Below, in pieces: positions 1 to 9,105 of a stretch of DNA of 56,933 nt; position 1 is the stretch's first letter; each line of letters begins with the position of its first letter. Source of the stretch: Actinophytocola sp. (lineage in GTDB: Bacteria; Actinomycetota; Actinomycetes; Mycobacteriales; Pseudonocardiaceae); the NCBI GenBank assembly GCA_009379975.1, contig WHSS01000009.1:1-56933 (forward strand), written 5' to 3'. Position numbers and translations under genes: made by a program. The notes beneath the pieces were generated by a model that did no database searches, had not been told where the DNA came from, and was given only the letters and a program-made list of their open reading frames with translations.

Positions 1-87
1 CGGGACACCGAGCTTCTCGGAAAGCTTGACGGCCTGCGTGCCCTTGCCCGCCCCTGGGGGGCCGACCAGTACGAGTCGGTTCGTCAT
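1..87 (-). CDS. adk: Adenylate kinase, N-terminal 29 codons (cut by window edge)
   Basis: Adenylate kinase interconverts ATP, AMP and ADP in the cytosol. Only the first 29 codons are present; the rest lies beyond the left edge. The ATG at 87 opens [18 protein letters not shown], with the P-loop GPPGAGKGT at residues 9-17, which is the adenylate kinase form of Walker A. It follows secY on the same strand after 136 nt, the usual actinobacterial secY-adk-map order. The ribosome-binding site (GAAGGGA, about 10 nt upstream) lies inside one arm of an inverted repeat described separately. Confidence 0.95.
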   Translation of the reverse strand, partial: MTNRLVLVGPPGAGKGTQAVKLSEKLGVP

Positions 88-93
88 CGCGGT

Positions 94-211
94 TGTTCCC
101 TTCGCCAGTCGGTGGACGGGGCCACCCCGAGCTCGCGAGGGATGGTCGCGGGCACCGACTCAGGACCCGGCCAACGGACGTTCGCGAGTTCCCCCCTTGG
201 CGAAGGGAACA
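94..211 (-). promoter_or_regulatory. Long-range inverted repeat able to hide the adk ribosome-binding site
   Basis: A perfect 14-bp inverted repeat occupies the secY-adk spacer: TGTTCCCTTCGCCA at 94-107 and its complement at 198-211. In the leftward transcript the arm nearest adk contains the GAAGGGA Shine-Dalgarno, and the other arm is its exact complement. Pairing would occlude adk translation initiation. The repeat is seen directly; the regulatory role is inferred. Confidence 0.5.
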
Positions 212-223
212 GAGCTTGAATCG

Positions 224-1546
224 TCATCGGAGGAACCCTTCGTAATTGCGCTGCATCAGCTGGCTCTCGATCTGCTTCATGGTGTCGAGACCGACACCGA
301 CCATGATCAGCACGGCGGTACCACCGAACGGGAAGTTCTGGTTGGCGCCTTCTTGCGTGACCGAGAGGAAGAAGTTCGGGAGCACCGCGACGATGCCCAG
401 GTAGATCGAGCCGGGGAGCGTGATCCTGCCCAACACGAAGTGCAGGTACTCCGCGGTCGGCCTGCCGGGCCGGATGCCGGGGATGAAGCCGCCGTACTTC
501 TTCATGTCTTCCGCGCGCTCGTCCACGTTGAACGTGATCGAGATGTAGAAGTAGGTGAAGAACATGATCAGGGCGAAGTAGCCCGCGATGTGTACCGGGC
601 TCGACTGGTTGATCACATAGTTTTGCAGGAACTGCTGGAACCAGGTCGCCTCGTTCGGGTCGCCGACCAGCCTGCCGACCAGATCGGGCAGATACAGCAG
701 CGAGGACGCGAAGATGACCGGGATGACACCCGCCTGGTTCACCTTGATCGGCAGATAGGTCGATGTGCCGCCATACATTCGGCGGCCCACCATCCGCTTG
801 GCGTACTGCACCGGAATCCGGCGCTGCCCCTGCTCGACGAACACCACGCTCGCGATGATGGCCAGTGCGAACACACACACCACGGCGAAGACCGCGCCGC
901 CGCGGTTGTCCAGGATCTGCTTGCCCTCGATCGGGATGCGCGACGCGATGTTGAGGAAGATCAGCATCGACATGCCGTTGCCGATGCCGCGCTCGGTGAT
1001 GAGCTCGCCCATCCACATCATCATCGCGGTGCCAGCGGCCATGGTGAGCACGATGAGCGCGGTCGCGCCGACGCTGCCGTCGGGGATCGGGCCCGGCTCG
1101 CAGCCTTGGAACATGTTGCCGCGGGCGGCGAGCGCGACCACACCGGTCGCCTGCAGGATCGCGAGCGCGATCGTCAGGTACCGGGTGTACTGGGTCAGCT
1201 TGGCCTGCCCCGCCTGGCCTTCCTTCTTCAACTCCTCGAAGCGCGGGATGACCACGGTGAGCAGCTGCACGATGATGCTCGCGGTGATGTAGGGCATGAT
1301 GCCCGTCGCGAAGATCGACAGCTGGAGAAGCGCACCGCCACTGAACAGGTTCAGCAGCGAGTAGATCCCTTGCGTACCGCCGTCGGTGTTACCGACTTGC
1401 TCGGCGCAGGCCTGCACGTTCGGGTACGAAACACCGGGCGCCGGGATGACCGCGCCGATCCGGTATGCCGTCACGATCATCAACGTGAACAGGATCTTCC
1501 TGCGCAGGTCTGGCGTCGCGATAGCCGAGCGAATGACGCTGAGCAC
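224..1546 (-). CDS. secY: Preprotein translocase subunit SecY
   Basis: SecY is the pore subunit of the Sec translocon in the cytoplasmic membrane and works with SecE (also in this window) and SecA. The 440-aa protein has the family length and ten hydrophobic segments spread along it; the N-terminus MLSVIRSAIATPDLRRK leads into the first membrane helix. The start is GTG at 1546, preceded by AGGAGGT about 7 nt upstream. It lies between the ribosomal genes and adk. A strong hairpin separates it from rplO, so secY-adk probably has its own promoter in the 277-bp leader. Confidence 0.98.
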   Translation of the reverse strand: MLSVIRSAIATPDLRRKILFTLMIVTAYRIGAVIPAPGVSYPNVQACAEQVGNTDGGTQGIYSLLNLFSGGALLQLSIFATGIMPYITASIIVQLLTVVIPRFEELKKEGQAGQAKLTQYTRYLTIALAILQATGVVALAARGNMFQGCEPGPIPDGSVGATALIVLTMAAGTAMMMWMGELITERGIGNGMSMLIFLNIASRIPIEGKQILDNRGGAVFAVVCVFALAIIASVVFVEQGQRRIPVQYAKRMVGRRMYGGTSTYLPIKVNQAGVIPVIFASSLLYLPDLVGRLVGDPNEATWFQQFLQNYVINQSSPVHIAGYFALIMFFTYFYISITFNVDERAEDMKKYGGFIPGIRPGRPTAEYLHFVLGRITLPGSIYLGIVAVLPNFFLSVTQEGANQNFPFGGTAVLIMVGVGLDTMKQIESQLMQRNYEGFLR

Positions 1547-1823
1547 GCGGGGGACCTCCTGTCGCGTCGCCGGACTGTGTCGCCGACGATCGGCTTGGCC
1601 GGTGTTTACCGGCGGGAACGTGGAGCACTGACGAGCACGCCAGAGCGCGCACCGGGGCAGGGGTGCTCCGATGGCTCCCGCGACTCTAACAGCAAAGTCG
1701 GAGCTAGCAGCAGGCCAGGGCGGCCTTATGGGTGTGGCGGGGAGCCGAAGGTGGCCCTGGGCGCCATATAGGCACCCAATGGCACCTTGGTGCCGCCTTG
1801 AAGCAACGCAAAGCGCACGACGA
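1547..1823. other. Intergenic region upstream of secY
   Basis: This is the non-coding secY leader. It holds a short perfect palindrome, GGCACCTTGGTGCC at 1781-1794, and a CGACT...AGTCG dyad near 1681. I see no convincing -35/-10 pair and no credible gene. Confidence 0.5.
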
Positions 1824-1858
1824 AGGCCCCTGGCTGCGGAAGACGCAACCAGGGGCCT
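1824..1858 (-). terminator. Hairpin terminator after rplO
   Basis: A 15-bp stem with one mismatch (AGGCCCCTGG plus TGCG, loop GAAGA) lies 22 nt beyond the rplO stop. No U-run follows, which is normal for actinobacterial terminators. It probably ends or attenuates the spc operon before secY. Confidence 0.75.
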
Positions 1859-1879
1859 CGAGTCTGCGGCGGTTACCGC

Positions 1880-2323
1880 CTAGTTCGTGGTCGCCGACCC
1901 GCCGGCGGCCTCGAGCTTCTCCTTGGCACTCGCGGAGAAGGCGTCGGCGGTGACGTCGAGCTTGACGCCGCCGACCTCGCCGTTGCCGAGCACCTTGACG
2001 AGCTTGCCCTTACGGGCCAGGCCGTTCTCGGCCAGCGCGGCGGCGTCGATCGCACCACCGTCGGGGAAGACCCGGGCGATGTCGCCGACGTTGACCGGCT
2101 GGTACTCGGTGCGGAACCGGTTCTTGAAGCCGCGCAGCTTGGGCAGCCGCATCTGGATGGGCATCTGCCCACCCTCGAAGCCGGCAGGCACGTTCTTCCG
2201 TGCCTTGGTGCCCTTGGTGCCACGACCTGCCGTCTTACCCTTGGAGCCTTCACCGCGACCCACGCGGGTCTTCTCGGTCTTGGCTCCGGGCGCGGGGCGA
2301 AGGTGATGAATCTTGATGGCCAT
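1880..2323 (-). CDS. rplO: 50S ribosomal protein L15
   Basis: L15 is a late-assembly protein of the large subunit that binds 23S rRNA. The 147-aa product has the family's basic, Gly/Arg/Lys-rich N-terminal tail ([20 protein letters not shown]) and the conserved [19 protein letters not shown] segment. The ATG at 2323 overlaps the rpmD stop codon as TAATG, so translation is coupled. It is the last ribosomal protein gene of the spc cluster here. Confidence 0.98.
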   Translation of the reverse strand: MAIKIHHLRPAPGAKTEKTRVGRGEGSKGKTAGRGTKGTKARKNVPAGFEGGQMPIQMRLPKLRGFKNRFRTEYQPVNVGDIARVFPDGGAIDAAALAENGLARKGKLVKVLGNGEVGGVKLDVTADAFSASAKEKLEAAGGSATTN

Positions 2324-2505
2324 TACTTGACCTCCTCGACAACCACCAGGTGCCGCACGGTCTGAACCAAGCCGAGCACCTCGGGGCTGTCCTCACGCAC
2401 GACGGACTGCCGGATCTTGCGCAGCCCGAGGGTGCGCAGCGATTCCTTGTGGTTCCGCTTCGTGCCAATCTTGCTCTTGACCTGGGTAATCTTCAGCTGA
2501 GCCAT
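2323..2505 (-). CDS. rpmD: 50S ribosomal protein L30
   Basis: This is a 60-aa L30 of normal length, beginning [20 protein letters not shown] and containing the [19 protein letters not shown] core. The start is ATG at 2505, one base after the rpsE stop; a longer upstream reading frame is only rpsE out of frame. It overlaps rplO by TAATG. L30 binds 5S and 23S rRNA in the large subunit. Confidence 0.97.
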   Translation of the reverse strand: MAQLKITQVKSKIGTKRNHKESLRTLGLRKIRQSVVREDSPEVLGLVQTVRHLVVVEEVK

Positions 2506-2506
2506 C

Positions 2507-3142
2507 TCAGATCCCCTGTCCAGCACGCTGGCGCAGCATCCGAGCGGGCGCGACGTCCTCAAGCGGCAGGCCACGGCGGGCAGCCACCTCTTCGGGACGC
2601 TGCAGGTCCTTCAGCGCGCGCACCGTGGCGTGCACGATGTTGATCGCGTTGTCACTGCCGAGCGACTTCGACAGGACGTCGTGGACGCCCGCGCACTCCA
2701 GCACGGCACGCACCGGGCCACCGGCGATGACACCGGTACCGGCGCTGGCCGGACGGAGCAGCACGACGCCGGCGGCTTCCTCACCCTGCACTGGGTGCGG
2801 GATGGTGCCGCCGATGCGGGGAACCTTGAAGAAGTTCTTCTTGGCTTCCTCGACACCCTTGGCGATGGCCGCGGGAACCTCCTTGGCCTTGCCGTAACCG
2901 ACGCCGACCTGACCGTCGCCGTCACCGACGACGACCAGCGCGGTGAAGCTGAAACGCCGGCCACCCTTGACGACCTTGGCGACGCGGTTGATCGCTACGA
3001 CGCGCTCGAGGTGCGGGGTCTTGTCCTGGGCCGCCCCGCCACGGCCACCATCACGACGGTCCCTGCGGTCCCGGCCACCACCGCGTTCGCGGTCGTTACC
3101 CGGCCCGCCCTGGCCGCCGCCTTGCCGTGTACGTCCCGGCAT
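2507..3142 (-). CDS. rpsE: 30S ribosomal protein S5
   Basis: S5 contributes to decoding fidelity and mRNA unwinding at the entry channel. The 211-aa protein has a Gly/Arg-rich N-terminal extension of about 40 residues (as in other actinobacteria), then the double-stranded RNA-binding-like S5 domain ([20 protein letters not shown]) and the C-terminal domain ending near [11 protein letters not shown]. The start is ATG at 3142 with GGAAGGA upstream. That ATG overlaps the TGA of a 65-codon ORF filling an unusual 196-bp gap after rplR. Confidence 0.98.
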   Translation of the reverse strand: MPGRTRQGGGQGGPGNDRERGGGRDRRDRRDGGRGGAAQDKTPHLERVVAINRVAKVVKGGRRFSFTALVVVGDGDGQVGVGYGKAKEVPAAIAKGVEEAKKNFFKVPRIGGTIPHPVQGEEAAGVVLLRPASAGTGVIAGGPVRAVLECAGVHDVLSKSLGSDNAINIVHATVRALKDLQRPEEVAARRGLPLEDVAPARMLRQRAGQGI

Positions 3143-3339
3143 CAGGCATTCCTTCCGTTCACTACTGTTTGCTCACCTTGCATAGTGGTCCCGTAGGCCA
3201 CGCCCAGCTGGCGATCTACGGCGTTGGCGCCTGCTCGAGTATGCCGATACGAGTCGCAGACGCCTGCCTGGTAGCTCATCCACCTTGGCGCGGCCGGGTA
3301 CTCACCCTGGCTACGTGCTGAAAACCCAACCTCGGTCAT
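3142..3339 (-). CDS. Candidate 65-aa micro-ORF between rplR and rpsE
   Basis: An open frame fills the whole rplR-rpsE gap. Its ATG (3339) overlaps the rplR stop as TGATG, and its TGA (3144-3142) overlaps the rpsE ATG as TGATG, so both neighbours could be translationally coupled through it. The peptide begins [18 protein letters not shown] and ends [11 protein letters not shown]; no membrane segment or known domain is visible. The rpsE Shine-Dalgarno lies in its last codons. An open frame of this length is not rare at this GC content; the double overlap is the notable part. Function unknown. Confidence 0.4.
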   Translation of the reverse strand: MTEVGFSARSQGEYPAAPRWMSYQAGVCDSYRHTRAGANAVDRQLGVAYGTTMQGEQTVVNGRNA

Positions 3340-3740
3340 CAGAACTCCAACCCCGCTTCGCGAGCGGCGTCGGCCAGCGCCGCGATACGGCCGTGGTAGG
3401 CGTTGCCACCACGGTCGAACACCGCCGAGCTGACGCCGGCGTCCTTCGCGCGGGCGGCGATCAGCTCGCCGACCTTCGCGGCCTTGGCCTTCTTGTCGCC
3501 GTCCACCGCGCGGACATCCGCCTCGATGGTCGACGCCGCCGCGATCGTGTGACCGGCGAGGTCGTCCACCAACTGCACCGCGATGTGCCGCGAGGACCGG
3601 TTCACGACCAGCCGCGGCCGCTCCGGGGTGCCGCTGATCTTCTTGCGGAGCCGGAAGTGTCGCCGCGACTTGGCAATCCGCCTCTTGGTGGAGACATCCT
3701 TGCCGACGCGCTTGAACTTGGTAGCAGTCGTCTCGCTCAT
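3339..3740 (-). CDS. rplR: 50S ribosomal protein L18
   Basis: L18 binds 5S rRNA and helps place it in the large subunit. The 133-aa protein has the usual basic N-terminus ([20 protein letters not shown]) and the conserved C-terminus [21 protein letters not shown]. The ATG at 3740 overlaps the rplF stop as TGATG; a GTG one codon earlier is also possible. The distance to the next real gene, rpsE, is unusually long and is filled by a micro-ORF. Confidence 0.98.
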   Translation of the reverse strand: MSETTATKFKRVGKDVSTKRRIAKSRRHFRLRKKISGTPERPRLVVNRSSRHIAVQLVDDLAGHTIAAASTIEADVRAVDGDKKAKAAKVGELIAARAKDAGVSSAVFDRGGNAYHGRIAALADAAREAGLEF

Positions 3741-4279
3741 CACTTACCCGTCTTTCCGACCTTGCGGCGGATCCGCTCACCCTCGTAGCGCAGGCCCTTG
3801 CCCTTGTACGGGTCCGGCCGGCGCAGCTTGCGGATGACCGCTGCCGTCTGGCCGACCCGCTGCTTGTCGATGCCACTCACCGAGAATCGCGTCGGGGTCT
3901 CCACCTTGAAGGTGATGCCCTCCGGCGCTGGAATCTTCACCGGGTGGCTGTAGCCGAGGGCGAACTCGAGGTCCGAACCCTTGGCCTGCACCCGGTAACC
4001 GACACCGTGAATCTCGAGCTTCTTCTCGTAGCCGTCGGTCACACCGACGACCAGGTTGCTCAGCAGGGTCCTGGTGAGACCGTGCAGCGAGCGCGAGTAC
4101 CGCTCGTCGTCCGGACGAGTCACCACGATGCCGCCGTCGTCGTCGCGCGCGACGATGATCGGCTCGGCAACCGTGTGCTCGAGCGTGCCCTTGGGACCCT
4201 TGACCGTCACATGCTGGCCGTCGATGGTCACCTCTACGCCGGAGGGGACCGGGATCGGCCGTTTGCCAATGCGGGACAT
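3740..4279 (-). CDS. rplF: 50S ribosomal protein L6
   Basis: L6 lies near the factor-binding site of the large subunit. The product is 179 aa, beginning [17 protein letters not shown], with two L6 repeats and the C-terminal signature [14 protein letters not shown]. The start is ATG at 4279; the longer upstream reading frame overlaps rpsH and is not used. It follows rpsH by 16 nt and overlaps rplR by TGATG. Confidence 0.98.
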   Translation of the reverse strand: MSRIGKRPIPVPSGVEVTIDGQHVTVKGPKGTLEHTVAEPIIVARDDDGGIVVTRPDDERYSRSLHGLTRTLLSNLVVGVTDGYEKKLEIHGVGYRVQAKGSDLEFALGYSHPVKIPAPEGITFKVETPTRFSVSGIDKQRVGQTAAVIRKLRRPDPYKGKGLRYEGERIRRKVGKTGK

Positions 4280-4295
4280 TGCGTCTACTCCCCTC

Positions 4296-4694
4296 TCACC
4301 ACACGAAGGCGAGGACTTCCCCGCCAACACCGTTGCGCTTCGCCTGCCGGTCGGTCTGCAACCCAGCGGACGTAGAAATGATCGCCACACCAAGGCCGCC
4401 GAGAACGTTCGGCAGCTCCGTGGACTTCGCGTACACCCGGAGGCCGGGCTTGGAAACCCGGCGGAGACCCGCGATGCTGCGTTCCCGGTTAGGGCCGTAC
4501 TTCAATTGCACGACGAGGTTCTTGTGCTTCTCGCCCGCCTCCGCGCGGAAGTCCGCGATGTAACCCTCACGCTTGAGGATCTCCGCGATGTTCGACTTCA
4601 GCTTGGAGTGGGGCAGCACGACCTCGTCGTGGTATGCCGAGTTCGCGTTACGCAGACGCGTCAAGAAGTCTGCGATCGGGTCGGTCATCGTCAT
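4296..4694 (-). CDS. rpsH: 30S ribosomal protein S8
   Basis: S8 is a primary 16S rRNA-binding protein and the usual autoregulator of spc operons. The 132-aa protein begins [20 protein letters not shown] and ends with the conserved [20 protein letters not shown] and GGEVLAFVW. It sits 94 nt after rpsZ in a gap that holds AGAAAGG and ACAGGT motifs close to the ATG but no ORF-like continuation. Confidence 0.98.
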   Translation of the reverse strand: MTMTDPIADFLTRLRNANSAYHDEVVLPHSKLKSNIAEILKREGYIADFRAEAGEKHKNLVVQLKYGPNRERSIAGLRRVSKPGLRVYAKSTELPNVLGGLGVAIISTSAGLQTDRQAKRNGVGGEVLAFVW

Positions 4695-4788
4695 GGTGAC
4701 CTGTCAACCTTTCTCGCCCTGGTTCCTCGCTCGGGTCTGGGTGTCCCAGATATTCCTGCGGGCCTGTGGCGAAGTGGGAGTGTGGCTG

Positions 4789-4974
4789 TTACCAGCTGGA
4801 CTTGTTCACACCGGGGAGTTCGCCCGCGTGCGCCATCTCGCGAAAGCACACCCGGCACAGCCCGAACTTGCGGTACACCGAGTGCGGACGCCCGCACTTC
4901 TGGCACCGCGTGTAGGCACGCACCTTGAACTTCGGCTTGCGGGCCGCCTTGGCGATCAATCCTTTTTTGGCCAT
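4789..4974 (-). CDS. rpsZ: 30S ribosomal protein S14, zinc-binding type Z
   Basis: This is a 61-aa S14 of the short zinc-binding class. The CxxC pairs CQKC and CRVC form a zinc ribbon within [20 protein letters not shown] and [20 protein letters not shown]. The start is ATG at 4974 ([18 protein letters not shown]) with AAGGAG upstream; a longer upstream frame is spurious. It is separated from rplE by a 156-bp gap carrying a dispersed repeat and a micro-ORF. Confidence 0.98.
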   Translation of the reverse strand: MAKKGLIAKAARKPKFKVRAYTRCQKCGRPHSVYRKFGLCRVCFREMAHAGELPGVNKSSW

Positions 4975-4978
4975 CGGC

Positions 4979-5131
4979 TCAGTTCTCCTTGTTCGATTCA
5001 ACGCCGGACCTGCTCGGCGTCGCATCGCAGTAGTCGTCGGAACTCGCGTATCCGGCCACTCGGGCAGACCTCCGGCCTACCCTCGCTGGGCCGAGCCGAG
5101 CAGCCCCGACGATCTCTATGCGGGCGCGCAT
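4979..5131 (-). CDS. Candidate 50-aa micro-ORF between rplE and rpsZ, containing repeat R1
   Basis: The ATG at 5131 overlaps the rplE stop as TGATG, and the TGA ends 4 nt before the rpsZ ATG. The AAGGAG Shine-Dalgarno of rpsZ lies in its final codons. The peptide begins [20 protein letters not shown] and ends GVESNKEN. The middle is encoded by dispersed repeat R1, read in the same frame as repeats R2 and R3 in the mce operon micro-ORFs. No known domain. Translation is an inference from the geometry. Confidence 0.42.
   Translation of the reverse strand: MRARIEIVGAARLGPARVGRRSARVAGYASSDDYCDATPSRSGVESNKEN
5056..5103. repeat. Dispersed operon-gap repeat, copy R1
   Basis: This is the first of four copies of an approximately 50-bp sequence whose plus-strand core is CACTCGGGCAG, a short variable hairpin (AGACC/TCC/GGCCT here), then ACCCTCGCTGGGCCGAG. 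The other copies are at 31774-31823, 35634-35678 and 40177-40229. All lie between genes inside minus-strand operons. The variable hairpin shows paired changes between copies (C-G here, A-T in R3). Confidence 0.8.
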
Positions 5132-5703
5132 CATGCTTCCTTGAACGGGAAGCCGAGGTGCTTCAGCAGCGCCCGGCCCTCGTCGTCATTGCTCGCGGAC
5201 GTGACGACCGTGACGTCCATGCCACGGGCACGGTCGATGTCATCCGGGTTGATCTCGTGGAACATCGACTGCTCGTTGAGCCCGAACGTGTAGTTCCCGT
5301 TGCCATCGAACTGCTTCGGCGAGAGGCCGCGGAAGTCACGGATACGGGGCAGCGCGATGGTCAGCAGCCGGTCGAGGAACTCCCACATCCGGTCGCCGCG
5401 CAGCGTCACCCTCGCCCCGATCGGCATGCCCTCGCGCAGCTTGAACTGCGCGATGGACTTGCGCGCCTTGCGCACCTCGGGCTTCTGACCCGTGATGATC
5501 GACAAGTCGTTGACCGCGCCCTGGATCAGCTTGCTGTCGCGGGCGGCGTCGCCGACACCCATGTTCACGACGACCTTCACCACGCCAGGAATCTGGTGCA
5601 CGTTGGCGAAGTTGAACTGCTGCTGCAGCTCACCCTTGATCTCTTCGCGATACCGCGTCTTGAGCCGCGGAGTGATCTTCTCTGTGTTGGTTGCGGCAGT
5701 CAT
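5131..5703 (-). CDS. rplE: 50S ribosomal protein L5
   Basis: L5 binds 5S rRNA and contacts the P-site tRNA. The 190-aa protein contains the signature [20 protein letters not shown] and the conserved [19 protein letters not shown] and [19 protein letters not shown]. The ATG at 5703 follows rplX by 1 nt. Its stop overlaps the ATG of the R1-bearing micro-ORF. Confidence 0.98.
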   Translation of the reverse strand: MTAATNTEKITPRLKTRYREEIKGELQQQFNFANVHQIPGVVKVVVNMGVGDAARDSKLIQGAVNDLSIITGQKPEVRKARKSIAQFKLREGMPIGARVTLRGDRMWEFLDRLLTIALPRIRDFRGLSPKQFDGNGNYTFGLNEQSMFHEINPDDIDRARGMDVTVVTSASNDDEGRALLKHLGFPFKEA

Positions 5704-5704
5704 C

Positions 5705-6019
5705 TCAGATGTCCTTACCGTTGCTGCGGGCCACGCGGACCTTCTTGCCGTCCTCGTCGAAGCGGTAGCCCACGCGGGTGGCCTTGCCGTCGGCGTCGAC
5801 CACCATCACGTTCGACACGTGGATCGGCGCCTCCTGCGTCACGATGCCGCCGGACTGCGCGCCGCGCTGCGTCTGCGTGATGCGGGTGTGCTTCTTGATC
5901 CGGTTCACGCCCTCGACCAGGACACGCTGCCGGTCCGGGTAGGCCTGGATGACCTTGCCCTTGGCGCCCTTGTCCTTGCCGGAGACGACAATGACCGTGT
6001 CGCCCTTCTTGACCTTCAT
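5705..6019 (-). CDS. rplX: 50S ribosomal protein L24
   Basis: L24 initiates large-subunit assembly. The 104-aa protein begins [20 protein letters not shown], a KOW motif, and continues with [20 protein letters not shown]. Its ATG overlaps the TGA of a 26-codon ORF as ATGA. That ORF has a start (GTGAAGGTTCAA) resembling the rplX start (ATGAAGGTCAAG), which suggests a partial duplication. Confidence 0.98.
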   Translation of the reverse strand: MKVKKGDTVIVVSGKDKGAKGKVIQAYPDRQRVLVEGVNRIKKHTRITQTQRGAQSGGIVTQEAPIHVSNVMVVDADGKATRVGYRFDEDGKKVRVARSNGKDI

Positions 6020-6096
6020 CGGCAGTGCACCTCCGTCACCAGTGCGGTGGTCGCCGTCCGGAACGACGTGTCGCGCCCTGCTGGTTGAACCTTCAC
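6016..6096 (-). CDS. Candidate 26-aa micro-ORF between rplN and rplX
   Basis: A GTG at 6096 abuts the rplN TAA, and the frame runs to a TGA that overlaps the rplX ATG as ATGA, so it fills the gap exactly. The peptide begins [16 protein letters not shown]. Its first codons resemble those of rplX (MKVKKG), as expected if the gap arose by duplication of the rplX start. No function is recognised. Confidence 0.3.
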   Translation of the reverse strand: MKVQPAGRDTSFRTATTALVTEVHCR

Positions 6097-6465
6097 TTAC
6101 AACACCTCCGGCGCGAGCGAGATGATCTTCATGAACTTTCGATCGCGCAGCTCACGGCCGACCGGGCCGAAGATTCGGGTACCCCGGGGCTCGTTGTCGT
6201 TCTTGATGAGCACGGCGGCGTTCTCGTCGAAGCGGATGTAGGAGCCATCCGGGCGACGCTTCTCCTTGACGGTGCGGACGATGACCGCCCTGACCACATC
6301 GCCCTTCTTGACGCCGGCGCCAGGCATGGCGTCCTTGACGGTAGCGACGATCGTGTCGCCGACACCCGCGTACCGCCTGCCCGAACCGCCGAGCACACGG
6401 ATGGTGAGAATTTCCTTCGCACCCGTGTTGTCGGCGACGCGCAGCCGCGACTCCTGCTGGATCAT
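6097..6465 (-). CDS. rplN: 50S ribosomal protein L14
   Basis: L14 forms part of an intersubunit bridge. The 122-aa protein begins [20 protein letters not shown] and keeps the conserved [20 protein letters not shown] and [15 protein letters not shown]. The length is standard. The ATG overlaps the rpsQ stop as ATGA. Confidence 0.99.
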   Translation of the reverse strand: MIQQESRLRVADNTGAKEILTIRVLGGSGRRYAGVGDTIVATVKDAMPGAGVKKGDVVRAVIVRTVKEKRRPDGSYIRFDENAAVLIKNDNEPRGTRIFGPVGRELRDRKFMKIISLAPEVL

Positions 6466-6845
6466 TTGGCCTTCTCCACGATTCGTACCAGCCGCCAGCG
6501 CTTGGTGGCCGACAGCGGGCGGGTCTCCATCAGGACGACCCTGTCACCGACGCCCGCGGTGTTGTCCTCGTCATGCGCCTTCACTCGCTTCGTGGAGCGC
6601 ATGACCTTGCCATACAGCGCGTGCTTCTTGCGGTCTTCCAGCACGACGACGACCGTCTTGTCCATCTTGTCGGACACGACGTAGCCCTCGCGCACCTTGC
6701 GGTAGTTCCGATCGGCAGTGTCGTCCCCGCCCCCCTCTCCGAGGGACCCACCCCCCGGGACCTTCTGCACCGGCTGCTTGGCGAGTTCGTCGCCGATCTG
6801 CTTGTCCGAGGCGGTCTGTTCGACCTCGGTAGTGGGCTCACTCAT
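6462..6845 (-). CDS. rpsQ: 30S ribosomal protein S17
   Basis: The S17 core starts near residue 45 ([20 protein letters not shown]) and contains the OB-fold 16S rRNA-binding protein. The N-terminal 44 residues are an acidic, Gly-rich extension (127 aa in total against about 85 in E. coli); comparable extensions occur in mycobacteria. The ATG overlaps the rpmC stop as ATGA, which supports the long start. Confidence 0.97.
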   Translation of the reverse strand: MSEPTTEVEQTASDKQIGDELAKQPVQKVPGGGSLGEGGGDDTADRNYRKVREGYVVSDKMDKTVVVVLEDRKKHALYGKVMRSTKRVKAHDEDNTAGVGDRVVLMETRPLSATKRWRLVRIVEKAK

Positions 6846-7093
6846 GCGGCGCCGTCCTCTACGTCAACTTCATCTGGCGATACCGACAACCCGAGCTCGC
6901 GTTCACGCATGATCGTGTAGATACGTGCGATGTCCGATCGGACGGTCCGCAGCCTGCGGTTGTTCTCCAACTGCCCGGTGGCCATCTGGAACCGGAGGTT
7001 GAACAGCTCCTCCTTGGACTCCTTCAGGCGCAGTACGAGCTCTTCGGAGGTGAGCTCACGCAGTTCCGATGCGGCAACTGAAGCTGCTGCCAT
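6842..7093 (-). CDS. rpmC: 50S ribosomal protein L29
   Basis: L29 sits near the polypeptide exit tunnel. The 83-aa protein has the two-helix L29 hairpin ([40 protein letters not shown]) and an acidic C-terminal tail. It overlaps rplP by TGATG and rpsQ by ATGA. Confidence 0.98.
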   Translation of the reverse strand: MAAASVAASELRELTSEELVLRLKESKEELFNLRFQMATGQLENNRRLRTVRSDIARIYTIMRERELGLSVSPDEVDVEDGAA

Positions 7094-7512
7094 CAGAACT
7101 CACCGCCTTCCCTGGTCACGATTCGGCACTTCATCGGCAGTTTGTGGATCGCACGGCGCAGCGCCTCGCGGGCGGTCGCCTCGTTCGGGAAGCTCATCTC
7201 GAACATCACGCGACCGGGCTTGACGTTGGCCACCCACCACTCGGGCGAACCCTTACCGGAACCCATGCGGGTCTCGGCGGGTTTCTTCGTCAGCGGCCGG
7301 TCGGGGAAGATGTTGATCCAGATCTTCCCGCCACGCTTGATGTGCCGGGTCATGGCGATACGAGCGGACTCGATCTGCCGGTTCGTCACGTAGCTGTGCT
7401 CGAGCGCCTGGATGCCGTACTCCCCGAAGGTCACCCGTGTGCCGCCCTTGGCGCGGCCCGAGCGAGCAGGCGAGTGCTGCTTCCGGTGCTTGACCTTGCG
7501 CGGAATGAGCAT
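7093..7512 (-). CDS. rplP: 50S ribosomal protein L16
   Basis: L16 helps shape the A site of the peptidyl-transferase centre. The 139-aa protein begins [20 protein letters not shown] and includes [20 protein letters not shown] and [18 protein letters not shown], the L16 signatures. Standard length; start 3 nt after rpsC ends. Confidence 0.99.
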   Translation of the reverse strand: MLIPRKVKHRKQHSPARSGRAKGGTRVTFGEYGIQALEHSYVTNRQIESARIAMTRHIKRGGKIWINIFPDRPLTKKPAETRMGSGKGSPEWWVANVKPGRVMFEMSFPNEATAREALRRAIHKLPMKCRIVTREGGEF

Positions 7513-7515
7513 GTC

Positions 7516-8355
7516 TCAGCCCTCCGTCTTCTGTTCGGCCTCTGGCGCGGCCGCTTCGGTCGAGACCGTCGCGGCGGCCTTGGACTCTTCGGACGCGGCG
7601 CGAGAAGCCTCGGTCGAGGTCGCGGTCGTGCCGGCGGACCCGGAGCGACGCGGCCGTGCGGGACGGTCACGACGCGGGGCGCGCTCGGCGGCCGCTGCCG
7701 CGTCACGCTCCGCCTTGCCCTTGAGGCCACCGACGATGTCGCCCTTGTAGATCCACACCTTGACGCCGATCCGGCCGAACGTCGTCTTGGCCTCGAAGAA
7801 GCCGTAGTCGATGTCGGCACGCAGCGTGTGCAGCGGGACCCGGCCGTCGCGGTAGTGCTCGGAGCGAGACATCTCGGCACCGCCGAGACGGCCGCTGCAC
7901 TGCACGCGAATGCCCTTGACCTGCGGCGAGCGCATGCTGGTCTGGATGGCCTTACGCATGGCGCGACGGAACGCGACCCGGTTCGACAGCTGCTCGGCGA
8001 CACCCTGTGCCACCAGCTGAGCATCGGCCTCGGGGTTCTTCACCTCGAGGATGTTCAGCTGCACCTGCTTCTCGGTGAGCTTCTCCAGCGCACCGCGAAT
8101 CCGGTCCGCCTCGGCGCCACGGCGGCCGATGACGATGCCGGGGCGAGCGGTGTGGATGTCGACCCTGACCCGATCACGGGTGCGCTCGATCTCCACCTTG
8201 GAGATGCCAGCCCGCTCCATGCCCGTCGAGAGCAGCTTGCGGATCTTGACGTCTTCGCCGACGTACTCGGCATACTGCTTGTCGGCGTACCAGCGGGACT
8301 TCCAGTCAGTGGTGATACCCAGCCGGAAGCCGTGCGGGTTGATCTTCTGGCCCAC
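7516..8355 (-). CDS. rpsC: 30S ribosomal protein S3
   Basis: S3 lines the mRNA entry channel. The protein has 279 aa: an N-terminal KH domain ([20 protein letters not shown]), the S3 C-terminal domain ([19 protein letters not shown]), and an Ala/Thr/Glu-rich tail of about 65 residues typical of actinobacteria. The GTG start (8355) overlaps the rplV TAG. Confidence 0.98.
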   Translation of the reverse strand: MGQKINPHGFRLGITTDWKSRWYADKQYAEYVGEDVKIRKLLSTGMERAGISKVEIERTRDRVRVDIHTARPGIVIGRRGAEADRIRGALEKLTEKQVQLNILEVKNPEADAQLVAQGVAEQLSNRVAFRRAMRKAIQTSMRSPQVKGIRVQCSGRLGGAEMSRSEHYRDGRVPLHTLRADIDYGFFEAKTTFGRIGVKVWIYKGDIVGGLKGKAERDAAAAAERAPRRDRPARPRRSGSAGTTATSTEASRAASEESKAAATVSTEAAAPEAEQKTEG

Positions 8356-8780
8356 TACCGGCCACCTGCCTTCTTCGTGCTTTTGCTCTTGGCCTTCGGC
8401 TGTGTCTTCTCACGAGACTCGAGGACCACGGTGATGTGGCTGGTCCGCTTGCGGATCCGGAACGCGCGACCCTGCGCGCGCGGCCGGATGCGCTTCAAGG
8501 TCGGCCCCTCGTCTGCCGTCGCGTTGGCGACCCACAGCGTCTCCGGGTCGAGCCCGAGGTTGTTCTCGGCGTTGGCCGCCGCGCTCTGGATCACCTTCGC
8601 GAGCTGGTCGCTGGCCGCCTGCGGCGTGAACCGGAGCGTGGCCAAGGCGTCGCTGACGCTACGTCCCTTGACGAGCTCGATCACCCGGCGCACCTTCATC
8701 GGCGAGTCCCGGACGAAGCGAGCCCGCGCCACGGCCGTAGGCGGTTCCGCCTGCGCCGCTGCGTCAATCTGGGCGTTCAT
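8355..8780 (-). CDS. rplV: 50S ribosomal protein L22
   Basis: L22 lines the exit tunnel and is a site of macrolide-resistance mutations. The product is 141 aa, starting [20 protein letters not shown]; its core [20 protein letters not shown] and [20 protein letters not shown] are typical. The start is ATG at 8780; the longer upstream frame overlaps rpsS and is not used. Confidence 0.98.
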   Translation of the reverse strand: MNAQIDAAAQAEPPTAVARARFVRDSPMKVRRVIELVKGRSVSDALATLRFTPQAASDQLAKVIQSAAANAENNLGLDPETLWVANATADEGPTLKRIRPRAQGRAFRIRKRTSHITVVLESREKTQPKAKSKSTKKAGGR

Positions 8781-8817
8781 CGTTGCTTCCCTCTGCTCTG
8801 TCTCTAGTCCTGGCCGC

Positions 8818-9099
8818 TTAGCGCCTGCGCGACTTGCGGTCGTCCTTGATGTGACCCTTGAAGGTCCTGGTCGGGGCGAACTCGCCCAGCTTGTGACCCA
8901 CCATCGCCTCGGTGACGAACACCGGGACATGCTTACGGCCGTCGTGCACCGCGATCGTGTGACCCAGGAAATCCGGGATGATCGTGGAGCGGCGCGACCA
9001 AGTCTTGATCACGGTCTTCTTGCCCGACTCGTTGAGCACGTCCACCTTCTTGAGCAGGTGGTCATCCACGAACGGGCCCTTTTTCACACTACGTGGCAT
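8818..9099 (-). CDS. rpsS: 30S ribosomal protein S19
   Basis: S19 contacts the A-site finger of 23S rRNA and forms an intersubunit bridge. The 93-aa protein begins [20 protein letters not shown] and contains [20 protein letters not shown]. The ATG is preceded by AGGAGG, which overlaps the end of a micro-ORF filling the gap after rplB. Confidence 0.99.
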   Translation of the reverse strand: MPRSVKKGPFVDDHLLKKVDVLNESGKKTVIKTWSRRSTIIPDFLGHTIAVHDGRKHVPVFVTEAMVGHKLGEFAPTRTFKGHIKDDRKSRRR

Positions 9100-9105
9100 G
9101 TTCTT

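Noticed and set aside
26..1771. Long plus-strand open frame opposite secY (581 codons)
   Set aside because: It is an antisense shadow of secY and adk in GC-rich DNA; the opposite strand has full family matches, and this frame has no recognisable motifs.
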